Shown here piece by piece: positions 8,367-17,693 of a DNA stretch of 64,000 bases. The position numbers and the translations under genes are program-made. Source of the stretch: JBBDXS01 sp964418365 (lineage in GTDB: Bacteria; Chloroflexota; Dehalococcoidia; DSTF01; RBG-16-68-14); contig CAYQLM010000002.1 in assembly GCA_964418365.1 (NCBI GenBank), positions 33,358 to 97,357 on the forward strand, read 5' to 3'. The notes under the pieces are model-generated. The model saw nothing but the letters and a program-made list of their open reading frames with translations. It ran no database searches and had not been told where the DNA came from. Positions within the stretch are counted from its first letter, which is position 1; every line of letters begins with the position of its first letter.

Positions 8367-9319
8367 TCATCACGGTGACGCTTAACCCGGCCGTCGATCA
8401 GACGCTGACGCTCGAACGACTCACGCTCGGCGACACCAACCGCGTGCGCGAGAGCCGCATCGACCCGGGCGGCAAGGGCATCAACGTTTCGCGCGTGCTG
8501 CGCGAGCTCGGGCGCGAGAGCATGGCCGCCGGTCTCGCGCCTGGCACGCTCGGCCGCTTCGTCGAGCATTCGCTGCTGGAGCAGGGCATCCTCTGCGACT
8601 TCGTCCATACGCGGGGCCAAACGCGCACGAACCTCACCGTTGTCGACGAGAGTACGCACGAGACAACGCTGCTCAGCTATCGCGGCCCGGAGATCGATCC
8701 CCGCCACATGCACACGCTGGAAACCCGCCTGCGCCGTTACCTCGGTCCGAACGACTGGCTCGTCCTCGCGGGCAGCATCCCGCCCCCCATCCCGCCCGAG
8801 GCTTATCCGCGACTCCTGGAGCTCGGGCACGAGAACGGCAGCCACACCGTCCTCGATGCCGACGCCGAGGCGCTCGCCGCTGGCCTCACGGGCCGTCCCG
8901 AGATCGTGAAGAGCAACCACCACGAAGCGGAACGCCTGCTGGGCCGCCCGCTTGATACCGATGACCGGCTGCTCGCCGCCGCCGAAGAGATGCGCGCCGC
9001 CGGCGCCGGCACCGCGATCATCACTGCGAGCGCTCGCGGCGCGGTCATGGTGAGCGAGGGCGCGGCCTGGCGCTACACGACGCCGCAGGTGGACGTCGTC
9101 AGCTCCGTCGGCGCAGGCGACGCGCTGCTGGCCGGCCTGCTCTACAAGCTGGACGACGGCGACAGCCTGGAGGACGGTCTGCGCTGGGGCGTCGCGGCGG
9201 GCGCCGCGTCATGCGTCCAGGCGGGAACACAGCTCTGTCGCAGCGCCGACGTGTTACGCTTGCTCTCGGAAGTCGGCGTCGAGCGCGTCAGCTCCTCCGA
9301 AGCGGCGCACCGCCGCTAG
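8363..9319 (+). CDS. PfkB-family hexose-phosphate kinase (1-phosphofructokinase/tagatose-6-phosphate kinase type)
   Basis: A 318-residue PfkB kinase. The opening MIITVTLNPAVDQTL and the GGKGINVSRVL motif are typical of the FruK/LacC branch, which phosphorylates fructose 1-phosphate or tagatose 6-phosphate. The C-terminal catalytic motif VGAGDALLAGLL carries the catalytic aspartate, in GAGD. Substrate cannot be settled from sequence: no PTS or sugar transporter gene is adjacent. It starts four bases before the hpf stop and is followed after seven bases by the next gene, so three genes likely form one transcript. Confidence 0.85.
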   Translation: MIITVTLNPAVDQTLTLERLTLGDTNRVRESRIDPGGKGINVSRVLRELGRESMAAGLAPGTLGRFVEHSLLEQGILCDFVHTRGQTRTNLTVVDESTHETTLLSYRGPEIDPRHMHTLETRLRRYLGPNDWLVLAGSIPPPIPPEAYPRLLELGHENGSHTVLDADAEALAAGLTGRPEIVKSNHHEAERLLGRPLDTDDRLLAAAEEMRAAGAGTAIITASARGAVMVSEGAAWRYTTPQVDVVSSVGAGDALLAGLLYKLDDGDSLEDGLRWGVAAGAASCVQAGTQLCRSADVLRLLSEVGVERVSSSEAAHRR

Positions 9320-9326
9320 GCGCGTC

Positions 9327-10454
9327 TTGTCGCAGGCCCCCGTCCTCATCGTCTTCCTTGGTGGTATGCGCGGCAGCGCGATCGAGGACCTCCTCGGCCG
9401 CGCGCTCACGGAAGCAGCGCTCGACCTGCTGGAAGAAACGCTGCCCACCGGCGCGTTCGCGAGCGCCATTCTCGCCAGCGACAGCGATGCGCTCGTCGCG
9501 CGTCTTCCTGTCGGCGTCGTCCTCGATCGCGATGAGGACACCTTCCATTTCGGACGGCGGCTCGCAGCGCTCGTGCGCGATCGCGCGATCGAGCGGCCCG
9601 TGTACGTGGGCGCGGGCAGTGTGCCACTCCTTCGCGGCCAGGATCTCGCCGCCGTCGCGCGCCGTCTCGCCGAAGCGGACGGTCTCGTCATCGCGAACAA
9701 CTACTTCTCCGCCGATCTCGTCGCGCTCACGCCGGGCAGCGCGCTCGATCGCATCGATCTCCCGGCGAGCGATAACTTTCTCCCACGCCTTTTGCATGAT
9801 CAGGCCGGACTCGCCAGCGAGCCGCTGCCGCGCAGCAGCGCCACGCAGTTCAACATCGATTCGCCCGCTGACCTCGCGATGCTCAAGCTCGCGGGCGGCG
9901 GCGGCGCAAACCTCTCGCGCTTTCTCGATGCCTTCGAGGCCGACCTCGAGCCGTACCGCCGTCTCATGCGCGCGGTCGTCGATACGAAGGCCGAGGTACT
10001 GGTCGCCGGCCGCGTCGGCAGCCAGGCGTGGTCATACCTCGAGCGCGAGACGGCGTGCCGCATCCGCCTCTACTCGGAAGAGCGCGGCATGCAGGCGGCC
10101 AGTCGCGACACTACCGGCGCCGCGCGATCGCTCCTCGCCTTCCACCTGCGCGAGGTCGGCAGCGCGCGCTTCTTCGCCGAGCTGGCGGAGCTCGCCGACG
10201 TCGCCTGCATCGATACGCGGCCGTTGCTTGTGCACCTCGGCGTCCAGGCCTCGCGCGCCGATCGCTTCTGGTCGGACCTGGGCTGTCCCGACCGGATCGA
10301 GGACGCTGTCCTGCGCGAGTTCACGCAGGCCGCGCTCGATGCGCCGCTACCCGTGATACTCGGCGGGCACTCGCTCGTCTCCGGCGGCCTCATGCTCCTC
10401 ACCGAGGCCGCCTGGCGCGAGGAAGACCAGCGCCTCGCCTCGGAAAGGTCGTAG
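9327..10454 (+). CDS. Nucleotidyltransferase-like protein of unknown function
   Basis: A 375-residue protein. The first 190 residues look like a GT-A/nucleotidyltransferase fold related to MobA or CofC. A hydrophobic first strand (VLIVFLGG) is followed by VGAGSVPLLRGQDL in the place of the usual sugar-nucleotide loop, and by FNIDSPADLAML, which resembles the MobA-type NxxxPxDL ending. The remaining 180 residues are mostly helical and unassigned. Only a TTG at 9327 fits near the upstream stop; an ATG at 9366 is the alternative. The stop TAG lies inside a palindromic repeat. The last 25 codons are duplicated at 18926, where they serve no gene. The substrate is unknown. Confidence 0.6.
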   Translation: MSQAPVLIVFLGGMRGSAIEDLLGRALTEAALDLLEETLPTGAFASAILASDSDALVARLPVGVVLDRDEDTFHFGRRLAALVRDRAIERPVYVGAGSVPLLRGQDLAAVARRLAEADGLVIANNYFSADLVALTPGSALDRIDLPASDNFLPRLLHDQAGLASEPLPRSSATQFNIDSPADLAMLKLAGGGGANLSRFLDAFEADLEPYRRLMRAVVDTKAEVLVAGRVGSQAWSYLERETACRIRLYSEERGMQAASRDTTGAARSLLAFHLREVGSARFFAELAELADVACIDTRPLLVHLGVQASRADRFWSDLGCPDRIEDAVLREFTQAALDAPLPVILGGHSLVSGGLMLLTEAAWREEDQRLASERS

Positions 10455-10473
10455 GGGCGACCTTTAGGTCGCC
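10451..10473. repeat. GTAGGG palindromic repeat, copy 1
   Basis: GTAGGGGCGACC then TTTAGGTCGCC: a hairpin GGCGACC/GGTCGCC. Its TAG is the stop codon of the preceding gene. Confidence 0.85.
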
Positions 10474-10519
10474 ACGCGCGTTGCGTGTGTAGGAGCGGCC
10501 TCGCGGGGCTGCGGCGGAG

Positions 10520-10528
10520 TGCTATAAT
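10520..10528 (+). promoter_or_regulatory. Extended -10 promoter next to ATG, copy 1
   Basis: TGCTATAAT is an extended -10 box. The ATG at 10538 lies only nine bases after the box, leaving a leader of about 0-3 bases and no room for a ribosome-binding site. The same sequence precedes copy 2 at 19060. Confidence 0.75.
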
Positions 10529-10537
10529 CGCTCCGCC

Positions 10538-12540
10538 ATGAGCACCGAGGGAAGCGCGGCGACGACGACCATCCTCTTCACCGACTTGGTGAACTCCACA
10601 GGGCTGCTGCAGCGCGCCGGCGACGAGCGCGCGCAGCGTATCGTACAAGGGCACCACAAGCTGCTGCAGGACGCCGTGGCGGCCAACGCCGGGCGGGCCG
10701 TGAAGTGGGAAGGCGATGGCCTCATGGCCGCCTTCTTCTCTTCGGCCGACGCCGTGCGCTGCGCGATCGCCATCCAACGGGCCGGCCGCCGTCCGATCGC
10801 TGGTGAACGCTTAGAAGTGCGGGTCGGGCTAAACGTCGGTGAGGCGCTTCATTGGGAGGAGGACGACTACTTCGGGACGCCGGTGGTAATCGCAGAACGG
10901 TTGTGCAAGCGGGGACAGTCGGGTCAGATTCTGTGTAGCGCGCTCGTGGCCGGCCTCCTGGCGGGTCGCCAAGCGTCCCGCTTCCGCGAGCTGGGCGAGC
11001 TGGAGCTGAAGGGAATCGCGCAGCCCGTGGCCGCCTGCGAGGTGCTCTACGAGCGCGACGAGCCTGCGGCGCTCCTTGCCCATACACCGTTCATCGGCCG
11101 CAAAGCGGAGGTCACTCGCCTGCGCGCGAAGCTGCAGGAAGCGCGCTCGGGCCGGGTTGGTCATGCTCGTCGGCGAGCCGGGGATCGGCAAGACGCGCAC
11201 CGCGGACGAGTTCTGCGAACTTGCCCGTCAGGACGGCTGCGCTGTCGCCTGGGGACGCTGCTACGAGGGCGAGTGGGCGCCGCCATATGGCCCCTTCGCT
11301 GAGGTGATCGAGGAGTACGCGCGCTCCGCCGAGCCGGAGGCGCTGCGCGAGGACCTCGGGCTCGGCGCCGGGCCGGTCGCGCGGCTGGTGTCCTCTTTAC
11401 GCGAGCGCCTGCCGGACATCCCGGAGCCGGTACCCCTCCAGCCCGACGAGGAGCGCTTCCGCCTGCTCGATGCCGTCTCGCAGTTCCTAATCGCCGCGTC
11501 GCAGCGCGCGCCCGTCGTCCTCGTGCTCGACGACCTGCACTGGGCGGACAAGGGAACGATCGCGATGCTGCGCCACGTGGCGCGCTTCGCCCCCCGCCAC
11601 CGCATCCTGCTGCTCGGCGCCTACCGCGACGTAGAGCTCGACCGGCGGCACCCGCTGTCCGACGCGCTCGGCGTGCTCCACCGCGAGACGAACTACGAGC
11701 GCGTCGTCCTGAAGGGACTGGCCGCGCGGGAGGTGGGCGAGCTGCTCTCCCCTATGGCGGAGCACGACGTGCCGCAGGGGCTGGTCGACGCGATCAGCGC
11801 CGAGACGGACGGCAACCCCTTCTTCATCCGCGAAGTGCTGCTGCACCTGGTGGAGACCGGTGCGCTCTATCAGCGCGAGGGCCGCTGGAGAAGCGACGCC
11901 AGGATCGAGGAGCTGGGCATACCGGAGGGGGTGCGTCAGGTCGTCGGCCGGCGCCTCTCACATCTCTCCACGAACGCGAACCGCCTGCTCACTGCTGCGT
12001 CGGCGTTCAGCGGGGCGTTCCGCTTCGATGTCGCCGCGGGCGTCGCGGGCCTCGATGAGACGGCGGCGCTCGACGCGGTGGACGAGGCGCTGGCGGCGCA
12101 ACTGCTACGGCCGGCGGGCGAGCCGGATGCGTGCGACTTCACCCACGCCCTCATCCGGCACACGCTGTACAGCGAGCTGAGCCCGCCCCGCCAGGTGCGT
12201 CTGCACCGCAAGATCGCCGACGTCATGGAAGTGCGCGTCGCAACCTACACACCCGACCGGCAGGCGGCTCACGCCGCGGAGCTCGCCTACCAGTACCATC
12301 GCAGCGCTGCCCTGCCCGGCGCCGAGCGAGGCGTCGACCATGCCATCATTGCAGCCAGCCAAGCCGAGGCTGCCTACGCCCACGATGAGACGGCCGCTTA
12401 CCTGCGAATGGCGTTGGATTTGTTGCCAGGAGACGATCCGCGCCGGCCGCGCCTGCTAGCCAGGCTGGGAGTGGCACTGGCCTGGACGCTGGAGTTCGAC
12501 GAAGCACTGAAGGCGGCGAGTAAGGCAGGGCTCGCTTCGC
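10538..12540 (+). pseudogene. Cyclase/AAA/TPR regulator copy 1, frameshifted and truncated 5' part
   Basis: The first two thirds of a gene duplicated intact at 19078. The cyclase homology domain (about 1-165) and the start of the ATPase read in one frame. Near 11150 a short deletion relative to copy 2 removes part of a Gly-Arg-Gly-Gly linker and shifts the frame. Reading resumes with the Walker A GEPGIGKTRT, continues through Walker B VLDDLHWAD and the winged and helical regions, and loses homology at about 12527, where inserted DNA begins. The missing TPR end sits at 17793-18902. From 11820 to 12199 it matches copy 2 without visible difference, while the flanks differ, so gene conversion may have acted. 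It is unlikely to give a full product. Confidence 0.88.
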
Positions 12541-12735
12541 GCTGCGGGTGCCGGGTGCTCATCCCAGCCGGCTTCGGCTTACGGCCCTTCACCTACACCC
12601 CCCTAGCCAATTTCGCGGACAGAAAAATCAGGCCAGCGGGCGGTGTGCGCCGGCCCGAGATCTCCAAAAATATCGACCCCTCCCCCGCACGGAGAGGCGG
12701 TGACACTATTGCCGGATGGTGATGGCTCGCCCAAG

Positions 12736-12760
12736 AAAAAGGCCCTCCTTCAAGAGGGCC
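12736..12760 (-). terminator. Rho-independent terminator, minus strand
   Basis: GGCCCTC and GAGGGCC form a stem around CTTCAA. On the minus strand it is followed by TTTTTC. It lies 125 bases beyond the DUF3303-like gene. Confidence 0.85.
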
Positions 12761-12884
12761 ACGGTGGGCACGAGATCCGCGCTAGGCGGAGGGCACGAAG
12801 GCCACGAAGCGGCTTCCCTTAGTCTAGCACAGCCGCCACGTGCCAGACTCCAATCGAATTCTTCGCGCTTTCGCCAGTCGGCGG

Positions 12885-13181
12885 CTACTTGATGGAGTCG
12901 CGCCAGGCGAAGGCTTTCAGGGTAACAGGCACCGACTCTGCGATGTCCACGCAGGGTTCAGAGTCGAAGTCAAGATGCGGGCCCCAAGGAGCCATTGCCT
13001 CGAGGACGACGAGAGCGGAGTCGGCCTCGACGATGGCGATGCCTCTACCGCTGCCGGTCACGTAGTGGGCCTTGAACACGAAGCCCTTCGGCGGCGTCCA
13101 ATTGGTGAAAAGGTTCAAGCTCCGCTTTTCGCTCTCCTCGGTAGCGTTGTCCTTGGCCTTGTAGGTAACTGCCAGTAACAT
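12885..13181 (-). CDS. DUF3303-like small protein
   Basis: A 98-residue protein beginning MLLAVTYKAKDN and containing NLFTNWTPPKGF, AHYVTGSGRGIAIVEAD and a PCVDIAESVPV end. These are the landmarks of the DUF3303/dimeric alpha-beta barrel type family, whose function is unknown. An AAGGAAGAAGGA ribosome-binding site sits directly upstream of the ATG. A strong terminator lies downstream. It is the last gene of the minus-strand block inside the inserted segment, so it may have travelled with that segment. Confidence 0.78.
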   Translation of the reverse strand: MLLAVTYKAKDNATEESEKRSLNLFTNWTPPKGFVFKAHYVTGSGRGIAIVEADSALVVLEAMAPWGPHLDFDSEPCVDIAESVPVTLKAFAWRDSIK

Positions 13182-13291
13182 GGGTCCTTCTTCCTTTCGA
13201 TGCTATTCCTTGCCGAACGCCGGATAGTCTAGCAAGCGGTGCTGCGTATGAACAGGGTGTGACCCTAACACGGAGCCACGTGTTCGACATG

Positions 13292-13400
13292 TCAGCCTTT
13301 CGGCGGCGCCGGGTTCCTCGGCTTGCACCGTCCACACTTGATGTCCCAGTCGCGTCATCGCTTCGGCCAGCTTCCTGCGGCAGTGCCAACAGCGCGGCGC
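13292..13400 (-). pseudogene. Com-like zinc ribbon, frameshifted
   Basis: On the minus strand one frame reads PRCWHCRRKLAEAM. A one-step frame change then gives WDIKCGRCKPRNPAPPKG and a stop. Joined, these match the intact Com-like protein at 17544 (PRCWKCNKKLAES then IRCVRCKARN). No start codon is evident. It is a decayed paralogue. Confidence 0.65.
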
Positions 13401-13655
13401 GCGCTCTGTGGCGGCGCCATCACGATGGCGAGATGGTGTGGCCGTAGGCGCTCGGACTGCCGCACTCCAGCAACTGGCGGCAGATAGCAGAAACCGCGAG
13501 CTGGGGGAGCCAAACTCGCGGTGCCGCTGCGTTGTCGCTGTGTGGTAAGAGGTTCGACTCCAGTATCGCGCGTAGCTGTTATGAGGCTATGCCACGGTTG
13601 TCAAACATCTGTTAACCCTGAGCAGACCAGGCGGCTCCCGGTCTAGGGAGGATTG

Positions 13656-13920
13656 GGAATCGACTTCGGCTTCATATGCTGCGCGATTTCACGAGCCACT
13701 AGCGGCCCCGATCCCAGTGGGGTTCAAATCGGACCAAACTGCATCACGAGCGCCGCGTGGTCGCGCTCGAAAGCCGCCGCCTCGGGGCCCCACTATGTGC
13801 CGATAGCGACGGCCCGGGCGCCTAATGCCACCCGCCACGCCCACTGTGCGTGCCCGCGATTCCAACGCACTGCCCACAGACCGTCCCGCGGCCGCGCTTC
13901 GCTTCCTGGGAATCGAGTTC
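13656..13920. repeat. Direct-repeat block A of the inserted segment
   Basis: It shares an ordered series of blocks with 17160-17400 in the same orientation: GCTGCGCGATTTCACGAG, ACCAAACTGC, CACTATGTG, GCCACGCCC and GTCCCGCGGCCGCGCTT. Identity is incomplete but unmistakable. A short third piece (GCGCGATTTCACGAG) lies near 13967. The two blocks flank the secreted protein gene. Confidence 0.7.
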
Positions 13921-14013
13921 TGGATCTCTGGACGGCGCAAGTCGTGACTGCCGCAGCGTCATATGCCGCGCGATTTCACGAGCACTAGGCGACCGAACAT
14001 GCAGCCAACCCAA
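13822..14013 (-). pseudogene. Remnant of small CxxC protein (paralogue of 17310 gene)
   Basis: The minus-strand frame ends EAKRGRGTVCGQCVGIAG then GRGGWH, nearly the same ending as the small protein at 17310. The N-terminal part shows no similarity and crosses the third short repeat, so the start has been lost or replaced. Confidence 0.45.
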
Positions 14014-14143
14014 TTTCGACCAAACTGCGCTGTTAGGCCTCCCGTGCAGCCGCCCCGGTGGCCCTCCCTCTGGCCATCGCTATGGCCTGATAGTGCGAAG
14101 CGCCCCCGAAGGGGCGCTCCACTTAGCCTCCAGAAACTGCGAA

Positions 14144-16846
14144 CTATCCGATGATGATGCAGGACGACGCCGGCCGTCCGAACTGAACGTAGTGCACATC
14201 GACATTTGGCGACCCGCTTCTGAGGCCGTAGCCGAACGCCGCGAACATGTTCCCGGGATCAGCTTCCGTGGGAGCTGCCTTCCGGATCGTCACGTAATCG
14301 CCAAAGCGGTTTGTGCCAACGTTGCTGTTCGTCGTGATCCAGGCGATGAAGTCTCCCCAGAAGCCGACGACGTGGTTCTCGTAGTTGCCGCCGCCTCCGA
14401 ATTCGAAGGACATGCCGACTTCGTTCGTGCAGGCGTTCGTAGAGAGAGACGGGTACGCGAATGCGTAGTCCGGGTTCCAGACCTGCACTTGCTGAATCTT
14501 GTCGAAGTCGTCATTGCGGTCGAAGACGGCGATCTCGATGTGGGCCTGCGGGAGGTTGGTGTCCGTGCCGGCCGACCAGGCAAACCAGAGCTGGTTGCCG
14601 ACGCGGGTTCCTCCGATGATCGCGTTGCCCGGGAAGGCACCGCCCCCTGTGGCGCCGCTGAAGTTCTTGCCCAACCAGTCCTGCCCGTCGGGCGTGAGCG
14701 ATGTGGGGGAATTGTTCGCCCAACTCGAAATGCCCCGGTCGCGCCAGAAGTAGGTATTGGAATCCTCGCGCAGCGAGAAGATGCGCACGTTCTTGTTGTT
14801 GTTGTGACCGGCCCAGAAGACCTCGTTCCTCGTGTCATGCATGATGTGGCTGCCCCACGGTGTGCCGTTCGCCGGATCCGTGAACTCCACCGTGACGGTG
14901 CCCCCGGCCTGGAGGCCGGCCAGGGAAATACGCGCGACCTGGAAGCCGGCGTTGCAGCCGGCCGCGCAGGGGAAGCCGGCATCCCAGCTCATGTACAGGA
15001 AGTTGTTGCCAAGGGACATTTCCGGGTAGTCGAACCCTGTGCCAACCGGCTGACCGAAGAGCTGGGCCGTGAGGTTCCAATACGTCCAGGCCGTACCGTT
15101 GCTGCTAATGATGCTGGCCGGACTGGCCATCGCAAGCCGGTAGCCGCGGTTCCCCTGGATCAACCAGAAGAAGCGATCGATGCTGGGGGCGTATTGGACG
15201 ACTTGATCGCAGCAGAACCCGACCTTGTCGTTGGGGAAGATGGTGGTCGCATTGATCTGCGTGAAGTTCACGCCGTTGGTTGAAAAGGCCGCACTGGTCG
15301 TGTTCGCCGTGGCGAAGACCACGCCGCCGCCGCTGACGTCGCCGCTCGGCTCCGCGATCGTATTGAGTCCGGTCATTCCGACGCTGTTGTTGGCGTTGAA
15401 GACGATGGGCGCGGCGCCGGCAGCACCTCCCTCAGCGGAGGTGCCTCCTCCACCGCCGCCCGAGGTGTCGATGATGGTGGAGCCCGGCGGCGGGCCGCCT
15501 GGCTCGAAGGGAGCCGTCGGCACGAGGCCACGCGGCGGGTTAAGGCCCTCCTCACCCGTTGGCAGCGGCGGGAACGGAGCATCCGTGATGAAGTTGGACG
15601 GCACCTCTATCGAGCTCAATGTGTCCGAACCAGGCGCCGCCGGCGGGACACGCACTTTGACCTCCAGCCGGAAGCAGAAGAACGTGTCGCCGGCCAAGTA
15701 CCTCCCTTCAATGGTGAGCAGATAGCTCCCCAACGGTTCGAACGACCCTGCGAATTGGGCTTGCAAGGCGCCCTGCGTCTCCGAGGGAATATCGCCCAGG
15801 CTAAAGGGCAATGATGCGGGGACGACTCGCGCTCCGGTACTCAGTGCGACCTGAGTGAGCGTTACGTCCTCAGCCGAGAGAGGTCCTGGATTGAGGATTG
15901 GGAGGGCAACCAAAAGTGTGGAGGGGTCCAAGAGATTGACGCCTGGGTACCCCGCGATCAGCATGCTACTTGACACGCAGCTCTTCGGGTTGACCGGGTC
16001 CTGGGCGGGGTGCGGTCGCTTGCACGTACTGCCGTGCCGGCCGAACACGGTCTGCAGATCCTTCGCGTCGATGTCGCCGTCGCCGAGTTTGGGCGAGCTC
16101 GGCTCGAGGTCGTAGCGGCTGTTGTAGAGGAGCTGACCTTCGTGTGAACCCCAGCGGAACGCAATCTGCTGCTGATCGATGACGTCAACGCGGCAGTCGG
16201 CGTGAATATCGCCTTCCAGATAGCGGATGGTGATCGAAGTGTCGCCGCAGGGATCGATGATCCCACCAGCATCGTTCAGCGGGATGGGGTGGCCCTGGAG
16301 GTCCGAAAGCTGGCAGTCCTGATTCAGGAGTTCGGTAAGGACACCGTTGTCCTGGCTCGCGATCAGTTTGGAATAGACGTCAGGTTGGGCGCGCACGCGC
16401 ACTTTAGCGAGCGAGCCGGGCCCTCTTGGCGCGTCGGTCGGCTTACCTTTCGTAACGCAACGGAAGTTCACGGATCCCTCACTTCGAAGGGATTCACAGC
16501 TAACCTCGGGCCGGTTGAAGAGGTCGCCGGCTGACACGTCGACGCTGACAAGCTTGGTGTCGTAACGGACTTCGAACTCGAATGAACCGATGCTCTGTGG
16601 TTCGCCCTTAGCGGTACTGTCCACAGTGCCGCGCAGCTCGACGTCGAAGTTCACTTCTTCGACGCCGCTGGCCTTGTTGTGACAAGCTTCCGTGTCTTCC
16701 GTGCACAGCCAGAGGTTCGCCAGGCGCGGAGTCTTGACAACGTGGAGCTCGCCGACTTCGTCAGGTTCTCCGGCGGATGCACCCACTGAGGCCAGTCCAC
16801 CAAGAATCAGCGTGAGAGCTAATAGAGTAAGTACGCGTCGTAACAT
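14144..16846 (-). CDS. Large secreted protein: cohesin-like, dockerin-like and C-terminal propeller-like regions
   Basis: A 900-residue exported protein. Residues 1-25 are a signal peptide ending GASAGEP. About 35-155 resembles a cohesin-type beta domain (IGSFEFEVRYDTKLVSVDV). About 210-275 carries two aspartate-rich, dockerin-like loops (DIHADCRVDVIDQQQIAF and GDGDIDAKDLQTVFG). A second beta region follows (about 290-400), then a Gly/Pro linker (GGGGGGTSAEGG). The last 400 residues are rich in Trp, Asn and Gly, with repeated strands such as FFWLIQGNRGY, compatible with a beta-propeller or lectin. The ATG is preceded by AAGGAGGG. It has its own promoter and a structured leader, and lies between the two repeat blocks of the inserted segment. 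No catalytic residues can be named. Confidence 0.8.
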   Translation of the reverse strand: MLRRVLTLLALTLILGGLASVGASAGEPDEVGELHVVKTPRLANLWLCTEDTEACHNKASGVEEVNFDVELRGTVDSTAKGEPQSIGSFEFEVRYDTKLVSVDVSAGDLFNRPEVSCESLRSEGSVNFRCVTKGKPTDAPRGPGSLAKVRVRAQPDVYSKLIASQDNGVLTELLNQDCQLSDLQGHPIPLNDAGGIIDPCGDTSITIRYLEGDIHADCRVDVIDQQQIAFRWGSHEGQLLYNSRYDLEPSSPKLGDGDIDAKDLQTVFGRHGSTCKRPHPAQDPVNPKSCVSSSMLIAGYPGVNLLDPSTLLVALPILNPGPLSAEDVTLTQVALSTGARVVPASLPFSLGDIPSETQGALQAQFAGSFEPLGSYLLTIEGRYLAGDTFFCFRLEVKVRVPPAAPGSDTLSSIEVPSNFITDAPFPPLPTGEEGLNPPRGLVPTAPFEPGGPPPGSTIIDTSGGGGGGTSAEGGAAGAAPIVFNANNSVGMTGLNTIAEPSGDVSGGGVVFATANTTSAAFSTNGVNFTQINATTIFPNDKVGFCCDQVVQYAPSIDRFFWLIQGNRGYRLAMASPASIISSNGTAWTYWNLTAQLFGQPVGTGFDYPEMSLGNNFLYMSWDAGFPCAAGCNAGFQVARISLAGLQAGGTVTVEFTDPANGTPWGSHIMHDTRNEVFWAGHNNNKNVRIFSLREDSNTYFWRDRGISSWANNSPTSLTPDGQDWLGKNFSGATGGGAFPGNAIIGGTRVGNQLWFAWSAGTDTNLPQAHIEIAVFDRNDDFDKIQQVQVWNPDYAFAYPSLSTNACTNEVGMSFEFGGGGNYENHVVGFWGDFIAWITTNSNVGTNRFGDYVTIRKAAPTEADPGNMFAAFGYGLRSGSPNVDVHYVQFGRPASSCIIIG

Positions 16847-16959
16847 GGTTCCGTCCCTCCTTGAACCTTTGGCTAGGAAGCCTCAATGAACTGCGTCAGC
16901 GACTAGATCGTGGCCCGTGTTGTCTCCATGCCTAGGCCAAGAAACGCGCCGCCGTCCGT

Positions 16960-17018
16960 CTGCGTCCGGACGCTCGTTCGAAGAGCGAGCCGCAACGGGA
17001 GAGTGCCACCGGACGCAG
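16960..17018 (-). promoter_or_regulatory. Nested hairpin at the mRNA 5' end
   Basis: CTGCGTCCGG (16960-16969) and CCGGACGCAG (17009-17018) are perfectly complementary and enclose a smaller GCTCG/CGAGC stem. The structure starts almost at the predicted transcript start of the 900-residue protein, so it may stabilise or regulate the message. Confidence 0.6.
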
Positions 17019-17020
17019 CT

Positions 17021-17048
17021 AGTCTATCACCGGGAGCTAGATTGTCAA
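17021..17048 (-). promoter_or_regulatory. Promoter of the large secreted protein gene
   Basis: On the minus strand, TTGACA and TAGACT are separated by 16 bases. The leader to the ATG at 16846 is about 165 bases. Confidence 0.8.
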
Positions 17049-17159
17049 GAGGTGAATGTCGACTGAGAAGTCACCTGAGCCTGCAATCTGCGTCCAGTGG
17101 CAGGGCGATTGGCCGGCTGTTGAGGGGGCCTTTCGCCAAGCGTCTTAGGGCAAGGATCG

Positions 17160-17400
17160 AATTCGCTCTCATGTGCTGCGCAATTTCACGAGTCGCTAGG
17201 CGACCTCGACTCCCGCGCCCTCAGAACCGACCAAACTGCGGCCGCGAGACGCCGACCGGTCCGCCGCGCGGGCGTCACTATGTGTTGATAGGAACGGCCG
17301 GGGCGCTCCCTAGTGCCGTCCGCCACGCCCGCGATGGTAGCCGGCGATCTTGACGCACAGCCCGCACACGGTCCCGCGGCCGCGCTTGAACTGCGCTGCC
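17160..17400. repeat. Direct-repeat block B of the inserted segment
   Basis: Counterpart of block A, with GCTGCGCAATTTCACGAG, ACCAAACTGCG, CACTATGTG, CCACGCCCGC and GTCCCGCGGCCGCGCTT in the same order. Part of it overlaps the 3' end of the small minus-strand gene at 17310. Confidence 0.7.
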
Positions 17401-17531
17401 GGCATCTCTTCGAACGTCGCCCTGTCCTTCGGCCAGCGCGGGCATGCGGGCGCGAGGTGCCAGTCGTCGCGCGCGTCGCGGCGGCGGAGGACCATTGGCG
17501 GGTTCGGCATGAGGGCGACGCTACCAGCCAC
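17310..17531 (-). CDS. Small Cys/His-rich protein, unknown
   Basis: A 73-residue reading frame just downstream of the Com-like gene. It contains DDWHLAPACPRWPKD and ends RGRGTVCGLCVKIAGYHRG. The WHxxxxC...WP...CxxC pattern suggests a small zinc-binding protein of the kind common in phages. A decayed paralogue lies at 13822. Twelve bases separate it from the Com-like stop, so the two are probably co-transcribed. I cannot assign a function. Confidence 0.5.
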   Translation of the reverse strand: MAGSVALMPNPPMVLRRRDARDDWHLAPACPRWPKDRATFEEMPAAQFKRGRGTVCGLCVKIAGYHRGRGGRH

Positions 17532-17543
17532 AATCGCGATCTA

Positions 17544-17693
17544 CTAGTCACTGGCGGCACTGGCGTTGCGGGCCTTGCACCTGACGCATCGGATTACCCA
17601 GGGCCGGGCCACCGATTCGGCCAGCTTCTTGTTGCACTTCCAGCAGCGCGGCTCGTAGTCTACCCGCAGAGGTGATTCGGTTTGCGCCGTCAT
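17544..17693 (-). CDS. Com-like zinc-ribbon protein
   Basis: A 49-residue protein too short for usual gene callers. It has CWKC and CVRC pairs in the order seen in Com, the small translational activator of Mu-like phages (RCWKCNKKLAES then IRCVRCKARN). The ATG at 17693 gives a compact product. It stands directly inside the right border of the inserted segment and supports a phage or mobile-element origin, but Com-like domains also occur outside prophages. A broken paralogue is at 13292. Confidence 0.6.
   Translation of the reverse strand: MTAQTESPLRVDYEPRCWKCNKKLAESVARPWVIRCVRCKARNASAASD

Noticed and set aside
13850..15283. A 477-residue plus-strand frame opposite the secreted protein
   Set aside because: No signal or domain; the minus-strand gene has a promoter, a ribosome-binding site, a signal peptide and coherent domains.
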